Shown here: piece after piece, positions 43,580 to 52,271 of the stretch
How positions within the stretch are numbered: the stretch's first letter is position 1
Layout of the letters: each line of letters starts with the position of its first letter
Source: Micromonospora sp. NBC_00421
Lineage (GTDB): Bacteria; Actinomycetota; Actinomycetes; Mycobacteriales; Micromonosporaceae
DNA length: 64,000 bases
Direction: 5' to 3'
NCBI RefSeq assembly: GCF_036017915.1
Contig: NZ_CP107929.1
Coordinates: 5,646,001 to 5,710,000 of the forward strand
Translations under genes and position numbers: made by a program
The notes under the pieces: generated by a model
Database searches by the model: none
The model's input: only the letters and a program-made list of their open reading frames with translations
What the model was told of the DNA's origin: nothing

Positions 43580-43610
43580 ACGGCCGGTCCTCGGGGAGAG
43601 GACCGGCCGT
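43580..43610. terminator. Bidirectional hairpin
   Basis: A perfect 13-bp stem ACGGCCGGTCCTC / GAGGACCGGCCGT with 5-nt loop after dedA. A second small perfect hairpin (GGTGACGG / CCGTCACC, 43662-43681) lies further along toward arsR. Confidence 0.8.
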
Positions 43611-43744
43611 ACGCGTACACGTACGCCACCGCGGGCACGGTGGTGGATCAGCGAACTGACCGGTGACGGACAACCGTCACCACCCGATGACGCCACCCCT
43701 GGTACGCCATCGGACGTCGCCCCTGGCCGGGACGACGGGTGCAG

Positions 43745-44122
43745 TCAGCGGGCCTTCTTGGTGGCCCGCTTGCGCGGCGGCGTGAGGAGGTCGGCGATCG
43801 TGGCGATCGCCGACGGCACCAGCCGGTAGTAGGCCCACACACCACGCTTCTCCCGCTCCAGCAAGCCGGCCTCGGTGAGGATGCGGAGGTGGTGGCTGAC
43901 CGTCGGCTGCGAGAGGCCGAGCGGCGCGGTGAGGTCACACACGCACGCTTCGCCCTCGGGCGCCGACTGGATCAGGCTGAGCAGCCGCAGCCGGGCGGGG
44001 TCGGCAAGGGCCTTGAGGACCCCCGCCAGCCGCTCGGCGTCGGCACGTTCGATCGGCTCGCCGGCAAGCGGCGAGATCTGAGGCATGGTCATTTCAGCCA
44101 ACGCAGTTCCCACGTATTCCAT
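43745..44122 (-). CDS. ArsR/SmtB family regulator
   Basis: 125 residues. Winged helix at about 30-100: LAGVLKALADPARLRLLSLIQ, then CVCDLTAPLGLSQPTVSHHLRILTEAGLLERE. The ACVCDL pair of cysteines is the alpha-3 metal-site motif of metal-responsive members, so a metal(loid) ligand is likely. No efflux pump or reductase gene is adjacent. ATG 44122 sits directly behind GGAAGG; ATG 44092 is an alternative. The upstream DNA contains the inverted repeat CTGC-ATATCA-GCAG, a possible operator. Confidence 0.88.
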   Translation of the reverse strand: MEYVGTALAEMTMPQISPLAGEPIERADAERLAGVLKALADPARLRLLSLIQSAPEGEACVCDLTAPLGLSQPTVSHHLRILTEAGLLEREKRGVWAYYRLVPSAIATIADLLTPPRKRATKKAR

Positions 44123-44179
44123 CCTTCCACCAGCAGCATCGATCCGCCTGCATATCAGCAGATCCGAATCGGCAAATTT

Positions 44180-44719
44180 TCACGCCACAAGGCCGAGGTC
44201 AGCCAACGTATAGGCCGCCCGATACGGCAGTCCGGCGGCTCGTACCACGTCGCCGGCGCCGCGATCGACGACAACCGCCACGCCCACGACCTCCGCCCCG
44301 GCCTCGCGTAGTGCTTCGACGGCCGTCAACACACTGCCGCCCGTCGTCGAGGTGTCCTCCACCGCCAGTACCCGCCGGCCGGCCACCTCAGGACCCTCGA
44401 TCCGCCGTTGGAGACCATGCGCCTTGCCGGCCTTGCGGACGACGAAGGCGTCCAGGGGGCGGTCGGTCTCCGCGGCGGCGTGCAACATCGAGATGCCGAT
44501 CGGATCGGCACCCAGGGTCAACCCACCGACCGCGTCGTAATTCCAGTCGGCGGTCAGCTCGCGCATCACCCGACCCACCAGGGGAGCGGCCCGGTGATGG
44601 AGAGTCACGCGACGCAGATCGACGTACCACTCCGCCTCCCGCCCCGAGGAGAGCACGACCCGGCCATGGACCACAGCCAGGTCAGTGATGAATTTACGCA
44701 GGTCGTCGTGGTCCCCCAT
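44180..44719 (-). CDS. Orotate phosphoribosyltransferase-like protein
   Basis: 179 residues from ATG 44719. The PRPP motif VLAVEDTSTTGGSVLTAVEAL and KAHGLQRRIEG loop match PyrE, with WYVDLRRVTLHHRAAPLVG at the N-terminus. OMP synthesis is the simple assignment. It is not with other pyrimidine genes, so a specialised PRTase is possible. No clear ribosome-binding site; TACCCT lies eight bases before the ATG, so the message could be leaderless. Confidence 0.82.
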   Translation of the reverse strand: MGDHDDLRKFITDLAVVHGRVVLSSGREAEWYVDLRRVTLHHRAAPLVGRVMRELTADWNYDAVGGLTLGADPIGISMLHAAAETDRPLDAFVVRKAGKAHGLQRRIEGPEVAGRRVLAVEDTSTTGGSVLTAVEALREAGAEVVGVAVVVDRGAGDVVRAAGLPYRAAYTLADLGLVA

Positions 44720-44886
44720 GGCGATAGAGGGTACTGCGCAAGTCTGTGCGTCGTGTGTGCGCCCCACCCGGATCGACCACACGAGCGACCGATGACTGGC
44801 GATGGACCGCTACGCTGCGCGACCGCACCGGCAGAGTTGTGGTTCGATGTCAGGCCGTCCGGGCACGGTCCGGCACCGACGAACAG

Positions 44887-45696
44887 TCATCCCCCGGTCG
44901 GATCGACCCGTCCCCGCCGGTCCCGGAACGCACCGCGCAACAGCCGTCGCGGTATGTGCCGCAGGCTCGCCACGGCCAGCTTGTACTTCCAGTCGGGAAC
45001 GCTTACGGTCTTGCCTTTCCGCAGGTCACGTAGGGCCTCGGCGACCACGTCGTCGGCCCGCAGCCAGATCCACCCCGGCATGCCGGACATGTCGATGCCG
45101 GTGCGTTCGTGATAGCCGGTACGGGTGTAGCCGGGGCAGAGCGCCATCACGTGCACGCCCGACGCGCGTACCGATTCCCCGATCGACTCGCTGAAACTGG
45201 TGACCCAGGCCTTGCTGGCCGGATAGGTGGAGCCCGGCATCACCGGGCCGAACCCGGCGACCGAAGAGACATTTATCACTGTCCCATCGCCGCGGCTGGT
45301 CATGGGTCCGAGGGCCGCAAGAGTAAGCCGCATCACCGCGTGCACATTCAGCCGGAGCAATCGGGTCTCGTCCGCGACGGTGGAGCGCAGAAACGGCCGG
45401 CTGAGGCTGGTTCCCGCATTGTTGACCAGCAGGTGCACCGGGTCGCCGGTGGCGAGCCGCCGTTCCACCCGGGCACTACCGTCGTCGGTGGACAGATCGG
45501 CCGCAAGGGTCTCCACCCGGTTGCCGTACCGGCCGGTCAGCTCGGCGGCGGTCGCGTCGAGCCGGGCGGCGTCCCGGGCCACCAGGATCAGCTCCCAGCC
45601 CTCGGCGGCGAGGTGCCGGGCGAACGACTCGCCGATCCCGGCGGTGGCACCGGTGATCAACGCGGCGCGGCCCGCAGCCGTTCGGTCGGCGGTCAC
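44887..45696 (-). CDS. Short-chain dehydrogenase/reductase
   Basis: 269 residues from GTG 45696, overlapping the upstream TGA (GTGA). Classical SDR: TGATAGIG cofactor loop, NNAG, Ser/Tyr/Lys of SSVAGFG and YPASK, and a basic C-terminal region (HIPRRLLRGAFRDRRGR). It resembles the DltE/YqjQ-type SDRs. Substrate unknown. Coupled to the membrane protein gene upstream. Confidence 0.9.
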   Translation of the reverse strand: MTADRTAAGRAALITGATAGIGESFARHLAAEGWELILVARDAARLDATAAELTGRYGNRVETLAADLSTDDGSARVERRLATGDPVHLLVNNAGTSLSRPFLRSTVADETRLLRLNVHAVMRLTLAALGPMTSRGDGTVINVSSVAGFGPVMPGSTYPASKAWVTSFSESIGESVRASGVHVMALCPGYTRTGYHERTGIDMSGMPGWIWLRADDVVAEALRDLRKGKTVSVPDWKYKLAVASLRHIPRRLLRGAFRDRRGRVDPTGG

Positions 45697-46277
45697 TGTT
45701 GCTCCTCAGCTCTGCGGCGGGCGAACCAGGCGTTCGCCGGCGGCAGGGCCAGCAGCGCGGCCACCACCAGGTAGCCGAGGGCCTGGCCCGCCGAGACCCC
45801 CGCGTTCGCCGGGACCCACCAGGACGGGTAGGCGTCGCCGAGGGTGCCGAACAGGTCGGCCACGCCCCGGTCACCGACGCCCAGCCGCAGCGGCCTGGCC
45901 CGCTGACCGACAAGTGTGACAAGTGCGCACCCACCGGCGAGCAGGCCCAGCCCGCAGACCACCCAGACGCCGATCCTGGCCGCCCGCCGTCGGGCGAGCA
46001 GCCCACCGGCCAGGCCGACCAGCAGCAACCCCACCAGCACCGTCAACATCGCCGCGCCGATCGTGCCGAGCCTCAGCAGCCGGACCACGCCGTCGATGTC
46101 GCCCGGGTCGGCGGCGGTGCCGGTGGCGGCGGCCCGGAACCTGTCGATCGTGCCGCCCAGGGCGAGCAGGGTGGTCACGGCGTAGACCCCGGCGACGAGC
46201 GCCATCAGCCCGAGCAGCGCCGCCGCCGTGGTGACGGCGACCGGCCGGCGAACCGGCACCTGATCCGGGTACGACAC
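45693..46277 (-). CDS. Four-helix membrane protein
   Basis: 194 residues from GTG 46277. Hydrophobic spans at about 15-40, 72-95, 100-122 and 160-182 with short loops; resembles in layout the next protein upstream (46351-47199), perhaps a distant paralog. Its ribosome-binding site (GGAGGG) lies inside a 15-bp inverted repeat that could hide it. No function recognised. Confidence 0.8.
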   Translation of the reverse strand: MSYPDQVPVRRPVAVTTAAALLGLMALVAGVYAVTTLLALGGTIDRFRAAATGTAADPGDIDGVVRLLRLGTIGAAMLTVLVGLLLVGLAGGLLARRRAARIGVWVVCGLGLLAGGCALVTLVGQRARPLRLGVGDRGVADLFGTLGDAYPSWWVPANAGVSAGQALGYLVVAALLALPPANAWFARRRAEEQQ

Positions 46278-46330
46278 GACGATTCCCTCCGGTAGGCGTC
46301 GGTGAGCAACCTACTCGGAGGGAATCGTCG
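46277..46330 (-). promoter_or_regulatory. Inverted repeat that can sequester the Shine-Dalgarno and start codon
   Basis: CGACGATTCCCTCCG (46277-46291) and CGGAGGGAATCGTCG (46316-46330) are perfect 15-bp arms, 24 nt apart. The left arm is the complement of the ribosome-binding site and overlaps the GTG of the 46277 gene. In mRNA the hairpin would block initiation, so it may be a translational switch or an intercistronic attenuator. Confidence 0.75.
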
Positions 46331-46350
46331 ATGTCGCCGTTACGCGCCCG

Positions 46351-47199
46351 TCAACTGCCGGCGGGGCGCTGCGGGTCGTCCGGTCCGCTGCCTCCGGCGG
46401 GCCGGTCCGGCTCCCCACCCGACGGCGGCTGCCAGGACGAGCCGTCGGACGGCTGCGGCTGGTCCGGCACGCCAGGGGTGGACGCCGACGACGGACCGGG
46501 CTGACCCGGGGCCGACGACTGGCCGGGGGCACCGGCCTGCGGGTAGCCGGGCGTGGCCGGGTAACCCGGGGTCGCCGGGTAACCCGGGGCGGCCGGGTAG
46601 GCGGCACCGGGAACCGGCGGCTCCCAACCACCCGTCTTGGGCTTGCGGAAGAACTCGTTGGACTTCGGCAGGGCGAGCAGGATAAGCGCCGCCAGCAGGG
46701 CGAGCAGGCTGAGCACGCCGAGCAGGGTGCTCACCGGGTTGTACCAGGAGGGCAGCACGGCGTTCATGCTGCGCTCCAACTCCTCGGCGCTCGGCGCGTC
46801 GCCGGAGGTGGAGCCGGCGGAACCGCTGAAGCCCGCGGCACCGTTGACCAGTCCGCCGCCGACGCAGCAGACCATGATGCCGCCGACCACCCAGGTGGCG
46901 ATCCGGCTGCCGTTCTTGCCCCGGTTGTTGAAGATCGCCAGGACGACGAGGGCGATCGCGATCAGCAGCAGGACCGCGGACGCGCCGACGGCGAAGACCA
47001 CCACGGCGGTGCCGAGCCCCTCGACCTCGCTCGCGGTCCCCTGGAACGCGTCCTCGAACGCCTGGCGGAGCTTGCCGCTGATCGACAGGGTGAGGATCAA
47101 CCCGATCAGTTGGAGCGCCGCGAACAACATCAGCAGATAGCTGGAGAGTGTCACCAGACCCGGGCGGGTCCGGGCGGGCGTGCTGTGGGAATCGACCAT
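46351..47199 (-). CDS. Membrane protein with Pro/Gly/Tyr-rich cytosolic tail
   Basis: 282 residues from ATG 47199, behind AAGGAG. Four hydrophobic segments in residues 15-190, then a tail of about 90 residues with PGYPATPGYP repeats and Ser/Gln/Pro-rich disorder. The tail repeats derive from an 18-bp tandem duplication near 46540-46600. No catalytic motif seen. Confidence 0.82.
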   Translation of the reverse strand: MVDSHSTPARTRPGLVTLSSYLLMLFAALQLIGLILTLSISGKLRQAFEDAFQGTASEVEGLGTAVVVFAVGASAVLLLIAIALVVLAIFNNRGKNGSRIATWVVGGIMVCCVGGGLVNGAAGFSGSAGSTSGDAPSAEELERSMNAVLPSWYNPVSTLLGVLSLLALLAALILLALPKSNEFFRKPKTGGWEPPVPGAAYPAAPGYPATPGYPATPGYPQAGAPGQSSAPGQPGPSSASTPGVPDQPQPSDGSSWQPPSGGEPDRPAGGSGPDDPQRPAGS

Positions 47200-47352
47200 G
47201 ATTCTCCTTCCTAGATCACCGCACCACGGTAACGTCCGCAGTCCCGTCGCACCGGGTACGACGGAGCCGTACCCGATGATCGACCTGCCGAATCATCACC
47301 GCGCCGGGCACCGGTCCGCGACCGAACCGGATCAGTCCGCCTGCTCGCCCGG

Positions 47353-48390
47353 TCACGACTCGCGGACCAGTCGACGGTGTTCGGCGGTCACCACGGCGAG
47401 CAGGAGCAGGTCCACCGCGAGCCCGGTCACCGCGTCGAACTGGTTGACCGTGAAGTTGAAGATCTGCCCGAACAGCAGGTCGACCAGGAGGGCCAGCTTG
47501 AACAGCCGGAACGCGGCCCGCCGGTCGTGCCGGAGCAGGAACGCCGCGCGGATGCTCAGCACGGCGGCGACCAGCGCCGAGGCGGACACCCCGAGCACCG
47601 CGCCCCACTCCCCGGCCTGGTCCAGCTCGCCAGCCACCCCCTCGGTCACCACCCCGACCACCGTCGCCACCGGCTCGACGACCAGGTAGGCCACCACCAG
47701 CAGGACCACCCAGCGCTGGGCGGTCAGCCGGATCAGCGCGGCCCGCAGTCGGGCCACCCAGGGCTGCCAGAACCGCTGCGGCGGCGGTTCCCGGCGCGGC
47801 ACCACGTCGAGCAACGCGGACACCGCCGACTCGACCTCCGGGCCGGCACCCCGGACCAGCCGCAGGGTGGCGATCCGCCGCCGGTCGGTGAGCCCCCGGC
47901 CGACCCCGCCGACGATCACGTCCAACGCGTTCGCCACCCGTTCCCCCGGGGTCAGGCGCAGCCGGTCGCGCAGCGCCTGGGTGATCACCACCAGCAGGGC
48001 GAAGACGGCGTAGATGATCCCGGCGGCCGGTCGGTAGAAGTAGTTGGTGCCGGCGGTGACGAACTTGCCGACCTCGTCGATGAAGAGCCCGAAGCCGACC
48101 CCGGCGAGCACCGCGCCGGTCATCCGGGCGGCCCCGCCCAGGAAGACCAGCGCCACACCCAGGCCGACGGTCATCAGCAGACCACCCCAGAGCACGTGCG
48201 CGATGTGCAGACCACCGCCGCCGAGCTGCGGGTAGCCGGTGGCGCGCAGGAAGGCCCGGGTGACCAGCACCGTCGCCACCCCGGACAGCACGAATGCCTG
48301 GAGGTACGCCGCCGCGTCCACCGCACGCGGTGGCAGCCGGCGGCGCGACGACGGTGACACCTGTCCGAGGCTAGTAGCCGCGCCACTCAC
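47353..48390 (-). CDS. Multi-pass membrane protein at operon end
   Basis: 345 residues from GTG 48390, overlapping the upstream SpeE-like gene by 20 bases; GTG 48360 is an alternative just past that stop. About eight hydrophobic segments in two blocks (25-135 and 220-335), separated by a charged region with DVVPRREPPPQRFW. No recognised family motif. Probably co-expressed with the SpeE-like membrane enzyme. Confidence 0.75.
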   Translation of the reverse strand: MSGAATSLGQVSPSSRRRLPPRAVDAAAYLQAFVLSGVATVLVTRAFLRATGYPQLGGGGLHIAHVLWGGLLMTVGLGVALVFLGGAARMTGAVLAGVGFGLFIDEVGKFVTAGTNYFYRPAAGIIYAVFALLVVITQALRDRLRLTPGERVANALDVIVGGVGRGLTDRRRIATLRLVRGAGPEVESAVSALLDVVPRREPPPQRFWQPWVARLRAALIRLTAQRWVVLLVVAYLVVEPVATVVGVVTEGVAGELDQAGEWGAVLGVSASALVAAVLSIRAAFLLRHDRRAAFRLFKLALLVDLLFGQIFNFTVNQFDAVTGLAVDLLLLAVVTAEHRRLVRES

Positions 48391-49963
48391 TGCGGGCGTA
48401 GTCGAGCACCCTGGGCCGCAACAGGGTGGAGGCGGGCACGTCGAGGCGGGCCCGGTCGGCGGGGAAGGCCGCCGCCGCCCGCAGCACCGCCGGGTCGAGG
48501 AACCGCAGCCGGGGCGGGTCGGCCGGCAGCTCCAGCACCGGCGGGGTGCCGCCCGGCGCGGCGAGCACGAACCCCCAGTCGCCGAACGACGGCACGTCGA
48601 CGTGGTAAGGCACGGTGGCGAAGCCGGCCTCGCGTACCGACGCCTCGATCGACCAGTACGACCTGGGCGCGAAGTACGGCGACCCGGACTGCACCACCAG
48701 CCGGCCGCCCTCGGCGAGCACCGAGCGGATCAGCGCGTAGAACTCGACTGTGTAGAGCTTGGCGGTGGCCGTCTCGTCCGGGTCGGGCAGGTCGGCGACG
48801 ACCACGTCGAAGCGTTCGGCGGCGGTACGCAGCCAGCCGAACGCGTCGGTGTTGAGCACCCGTACCCGGGGGTCGTCGAGGGAGCCGCCGTTGAGCGCCC
48901 GCAACTGCGGCTCGGAGCGGGCCAGCGCCACCACCGCCGGGTCGAGGTCGACCACTGTCACCCGGCGCACGTCCGGGTAACGCAGGATCTCGCGGACCGC
49001 GAGCCCGTCGCCGGCACCGAGGACCAGCACCTCACCGCGCGGGCCGCGCATCGCCGGATGGACGAGCGCCTCGTGGTAGCGGTACTCGTCGATCGAGCTG
49101 AACTGGAGGTCGCCGTTGAGGAACAGCCGCAGGTCGGTGTCGGGGTGGCCGACCTCGCGCACCGACCGGGTCAGCACGATCTCCTGGTAGCGGGAGCGTT
49201 CGGCGTGCACCACCGGGTCCCGGTAGAGCTGCTGGCGGCTGGTCACCTCGAAGTCGGCGGCGGTGACCCAGGCGTACCCGAGGCAGAGGGCGACCACGAC
49301 GGAGCCGGCGCCCAGCACGAGCCGGGCCCGCCGGCTCAGCTCGGCGCGGAACACCGTGCAGACCAGGGCCAGGCCGGCGACCGCGTTCACCGCGCCGACC
49401 ACCAACGCGCCCTTGAGCTGGCCGAAGACCGGGATCAGCAGGAACGGGAAGGCGAGCCCACCGAGTAGTGCGCCGACGTAGTCGGCGGCGAACAGGTCGG
49501 CGACCGCGCTGCCGGCGGCCTGCTCGCGGATGCGTTGCAGCATCACCATCAGCAACGGGATCTCCGCGCCGATCAGCAGGCCCAGCACGAAGGCCGTGCC
49601 GACCAGCGCCGGGCCGTACAGGTCGAGCCAGGCGAAGGCGGCGTATAGGCCGAGCACCGACAGGCCGCCGAGCAGGGCGAGGGTCAGCTCGATCACCGCG
49701 AACGCGGCGGCGGCCCGGGGCTGCAACGGCTTGGCGACCAGCGCGCCGACCCCCATCGCGAAGACCATCACGCCGAGCACGATCGACGCCTGCCCGACCG
49801 TGTCACCGATCAGGTAGCTGCCGAGCGCGACAAGCGCCAGCTCGTACACCAGGCCGCAGGCGGCGCAGACGAAGACCGCGACCAGCACCGCCGCGCGGGC
49901 GAGCCGCCAGCGCGGCCGGGCGGCCGGGCCGCCGTCGGCCGGCACCGATGTCCCGGCGGTCAC
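48371..49963 (-). CDS. Membrane-bound polyamine aminopropyltransferase-like protein (SpeE domain)
   Basis: 530 residues from GTG 49963 (GTGA overlap with the upstream gene). N-terminal 210 residues: seven hydrophobic spans. C-terminal 290 residues: spermidine-synthase fold with VLVLGAGDGLAVREILRYP (nucleotide loop), VVDLDPAVVALAR, and VVADLPDPDETATAKLYTVEFY. The DDPD-like acidic substrate pair appears as DLPDPD. Similar membrane SpeE proteins occur with DUF350/DUF4178 genes; the real acceptor is unknown. Confidence 0.88.
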   Translation of the reverse strand: MTAGTSVPADGGPAARPRWRLARAAVLVAVFVCAACGLVYELALVALGSYLIGDTVGQASIVLGVMVFAMGVGALVAKPLQPRAAAAFAVIELTLALLGGLSVLGLYAAFAWLDLYGPALVGTAFVLGLLIGAEIPLLMVMLQRIREQAAGSAVADLFAADYVGALLGGLAFPFLLIPVFGQLKGALVVGAVNAVAGLALVCTVFRAELSRRARLVLGAGSVVVALCLGYAWVTAADFEVTSRQQLYRDPVVHAERSRYQEIVLTRSVREVGHPDTDLRLFLNGDLQFSSIDEYRYHEALVHPAMRGPRGEVLVLGAGDGLAVREILRYPDVRRVTVVDLDPAVVALARSEPQLRALNGGSLDDPRVRVLNTDAFGWLRTAAERFDVVVADLPDPDETATAKLYTVEFYALIRSVLAEGGRLVVQSGSPYFAPRSYWSIEASVREAGFATVPYHVDVPSFGDWGFVLAAPGGTPPVLELPADPPRLRFLDPAVLRAAAAFPADRARLDVPASTLLRPRVLDYARSEWRGY

Positions 49964-50709
49964 GGCTTGCCCCAGGTACGCCCGGCCGGGGCCGGGGCCC
50001 GCCGCCGGCTCCGCTGCACGAACCCGACGGTGATCAGCAGCACGGCGACCAGCAGCAGGCCGGCGGCGGTGAGCAGCAGACCCCACCGGTCCCGCCAGAA
50101 GTCGCTGCCGGCCTCCGGCAGCGGAGCCACCGCGGCACCGGGATCGACGGTCGGGGTGGCGGCCGGTGGTGCGACGCCGGCCTCGGCCACCAGCAGCGGC
50201 AACGCCACAGCGGCCCGGCAGACCGCCCAGCCCGGGTCGTCGACGAACACGTCGTCGTTCAGGCCGAACCTGGTCAGCCCGGCCTGCACCGAGGCCAGGT
50301 CGGCGGCGGCGATGTCGGGCGAGCCGACCACTGTGACGTACGCCGAGTCGCTGCTCTCGCTGCTCTCCGCGGTGTAGGTGATCCGGGCACGGGCCTCGAC
50401 CCAGCGCGGGCAGCGGGCGTCCTCGCTCACCGGCACCCCGTCGCCGAGATTGGAGCCGACACTGACCGCCGAGTCGTACGACTCCTCCAGCCGCCAGCCG
50501 TAGCAGATGCCCTGGCTGGCGGTGGCCTGGGCGAGCAACGGCACGGTGTCGGCGCGTTCGTCAACCGCCGGGGCGGGGACGGCGGTGCCACCGGAGTCCT
50601 GGTTGAAGAGGCTGCTTCCCACGCAGCACAGCGCCAGGCCGAGGACGATCCACACCACCCAGGCGCCCGTGTTCTGTTTCGGCTTCGCCGGCTGTTGCGC
50701 CGTGGTCAT
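49960..50709 (-). CDS. Membrane-anchored protein of the DUF350 cluster
   Basis: 249 residues from ATG 50709, one-base overlap with the DUF350 stop (TGATG). N-terminal span (WVVWIVLGLALCCVGSSLF), an exported middle domain with four cysteines (ICYGW, ARCPRW, WAVCRA), and a C-terminal span (WGLLLTAAGLLLVAVLLITVGFV) ending in basic residues. No family recognised; the exported Cys-containing domain suggests an extracytoplasmic role. Confidence 0.78.
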   Translation of the reverse strand: MTTAQQPAKPKQNTGAWVVWIVLGLALCCVGSSLFNQDSGGTAVPAPAVDERADTVPLLAQATASQGICYGWRLEESYDSAVSVGSNLGDGVPVSEDARCPRWVEARARITYTAESSESSDSAYVTVVGSPDIAAADLASVQAGLTRFGLNDDVFVDDPGWAVCRAAVALPLLVAEAGVAPPAATPTVDPGAAVAPLPEAGSDFWRDRWGLLLTAAGLLLVAVLLITVGFVQRSRRRAPAPAGRTWGKP

Positions 50710-51131
50710 CAGCTGATGGCGGCGGCGATGACCGCGCCGGTGGCGAGGTGCACCACCGCCGACACCCAGACCGCCGGGTGCGGCTGCGGGTCGACCAGCA
50801 GCTCGCCCAGCTTGCCCGGGGTCAACGCGTCGAGCAGCACGAACGCCAACGCCATGATGACCAGCCCGACGATCCCGTACGCGGCGGCACCGACCAGGCC
50901 GAGGAGGAAGTCGTCCTCGCTGGCGGCGATCGCGGCGACCACGATGGTGCCGACGCCGGCCAGGTTCGAGGCCAGCAGCAGCGCCGCGTTCCGGTTGCGT
51001 TCGATCCAGATCTGCTCGTGGAGCTTGCCCGGGGTGGCCACGTCGACAAGCACGTAGCCGACGGCCATCAGGACGACGCCGACCACCCCGTAGGCGAGGG
51101 TGACCAGCAGATCGGTGACCAGGTTCTGCAC
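50709..51131 (-). CDS. DUF350 (UPF0719) membrane protein
   Basis: 140 residues from GTG 51131, GGAG seven bases upstream. Two repeats of the DUF350 unit: TLAYGVVGVVLMAVGYVLVDVATPGKL and AAAYGIVGLVIMALAFVLLDALTPGKL, each with the conserved D-x-x-TPGKL. Four transmembrane helices. Function unknown; the family travels with DUF4178, DUF4247 and SpeE-like genes. Confidence 0.92.
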   Translation of the reverse strand: MQNLVTDLLVTLAYGVVGVVLMAVGYVLVDVATPGKLHEQIWIERNRNAALLLASNLAGVGTIVVAAIAASEDDFLLGLVGAAAYGIVGLVIMALAFVLLDALTPGKLGELLVDPQPHPAVWVSAVVHLATGAVIAAAIS

Positions 51132-51169
51132 AGGTGCTCCAGGGTTCGTTCGGTCGGGATCGGTTCGCG

Positions 51170-51595
51170 CTACTTGCCGGTGCCGGGGCCGCCACCGCGT
51201 ACCGTGCTGCCCCGCCCCCAGCCCCAGTGGTTGCCCACCGTCGAGTGGTAACGCGGGTACGCGGTCCGCATCCGTTCCAGCAGGATCACCGAGCCGGCGG
51301 CGATCGGCAGGATCACCAGCGAGTCGTCGTCGTAGCGCAGGTAGACGCCGCTGCCGTCGACGTACTGGTCGGCCGGCTTCCAGGCGCCGGTGATGTCCTC
51401 CGCCACCTGGCTCGGGGTCCGGTTCGAGGTGTAGGCGACGGCGTCCCCGCCGATGTCCCGGCTCGCCGACCGGGTGTAGCGGTCCTCGACGTAGCCGCGC
51501 GGCGAGAAGTTGCCGTAGAAGATGGCGAAGGCGGCCACCAGCGCGCCGATGACCGCCAGGGCCACCCCCACCACGATCCAGCGTCGGTAGGTCAC
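51170..51595 (-). CDS. DUF4247 family membrane-anchored protein
   Basis: 141 residues from GTG 51595 (GTGA overlap with DUF2617). One N-terminal hydrophobic segment, then an exported domain: FSPRGYVEDRYTRSASRDIGGDAVAYTSNRTPSQVAEDIT and YVDGSGVYLRYDDDSLVILP, and a Gly/Trp/Arg-rich C-terminus. Family of unknown function within the conserved cluster. Confidence 0.88.
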   Translation of the reverse strand: MTYRRWIVVGVALAVIGALVAAFAIFYGNFSPRGYVEDRYTRSASRDIGGDAVAYTSNRTPSQVAEDITGAWKPADQYVDGSGVYLRYDDDSLVILPIAAGSVILLERMRTAYPRYHSTVGNHWGWGRGSTVRGGGPGTGK

Positions 51596-52269
51596 GGTTT
51601 CTCCTCCGTTCGCGACTGCGGGGTTCGCACCATCGGCTGCGGGGCTCGCGGGAGCGCCACCGTCGTCTCGGTCAGGACCAGTTCGTTGGTCTGGGGGTAC
51701 GCGTGCCAGGTGCGCCAGCCGACCGACCCGGCCGGCAGATCGGTGCGCACCGCCAGCGCGGTGACCGCGTCCGGGTCGCCGGGAAAGACCCCGACCAGGG
51801 CGTACGGGTGGTCGGCCAGGTCGGCGCGGAGCGCGGTGATCCGGGTGTGCAGCTCACCCTCGGCGGGGCGCAGCACGGTGGCGGTGAACCGGTAGCCGCC
51901 CGCCTCGTCGTGCAGGCTGTCGGGCAGGTGCGGCGGTCGACCGGGCAGGCAGGCCACCGTCTCGACGAGCGCACCCGCCGCGTCAGGACCCGTCGCGTCG
52001 GGGCCCGCCGCGTCAGGACCCGTCGCGTCGCCGGACCCGGCCGAGGTGGCCGCGTCGGCACGCCCGGCCGGAACGTTCGTGTCGGCGAGCCCGGCCGGGG
52101 CGGTAAGGACGACCTGGTGTGACGCACCTAGCAGGCGTAGCCGGAGCCGGATGCCACCGGGCAGGGTCAGGTCACGCACGTGCAGGGCGGGGCGTTGCGG
52201 GCCACCGAGCGCCAGGCTCAGGTCGGCGGCGCAGGTGTCGACGTACGGGGTGTCCAGGCTGACCAGCAC
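51592..52269 (-). CDS. DUF2617 family protein with an inserted DATGPDAAG repeat
   Basis: 225 residues from GTG 52269, two bases after the DUF4178 stop. Typical start MLVSLDTPYVDTCAADLSLALGG and end WRTWHAYPQTNELVLTETTV. Residues about 70-100 form an insert of repeated DAAGPDATGP units coded by a GC-rich tandem repeat near 51975-52035, splitting the domain. Cytosolic; function unknown. Confidence 0.88.
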   Translation of the reverse strand: MLVSLDTPYVDTCAADLSLALGGPQRPALHVRDLTLPGGIRLRLRLLGASHQVVLTAPAGLADTNVPAGRADAATSAGSGDATGPDAAGPDATGPDAAGALVETVACLPGRPPHLPDSLHDEAGGYRFTATVLRPAEGELHTRITALRADLADHPYALVGVFPGDPDAVTALAVRTDLPAGSVGWRTWHAYPQTNELVLTETTVALPRAPQPMVRTPQSRTEEKP

Positions 52270-52271
52270 GA

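Noticed and set aside
39816..43673. 1285-codon open frame on the - strand opposite hen1-pnkp-dedA
   Set aside because: Composition is low-complexity Arg/Gln/Val/His, spans three real genes and has no domain motif.
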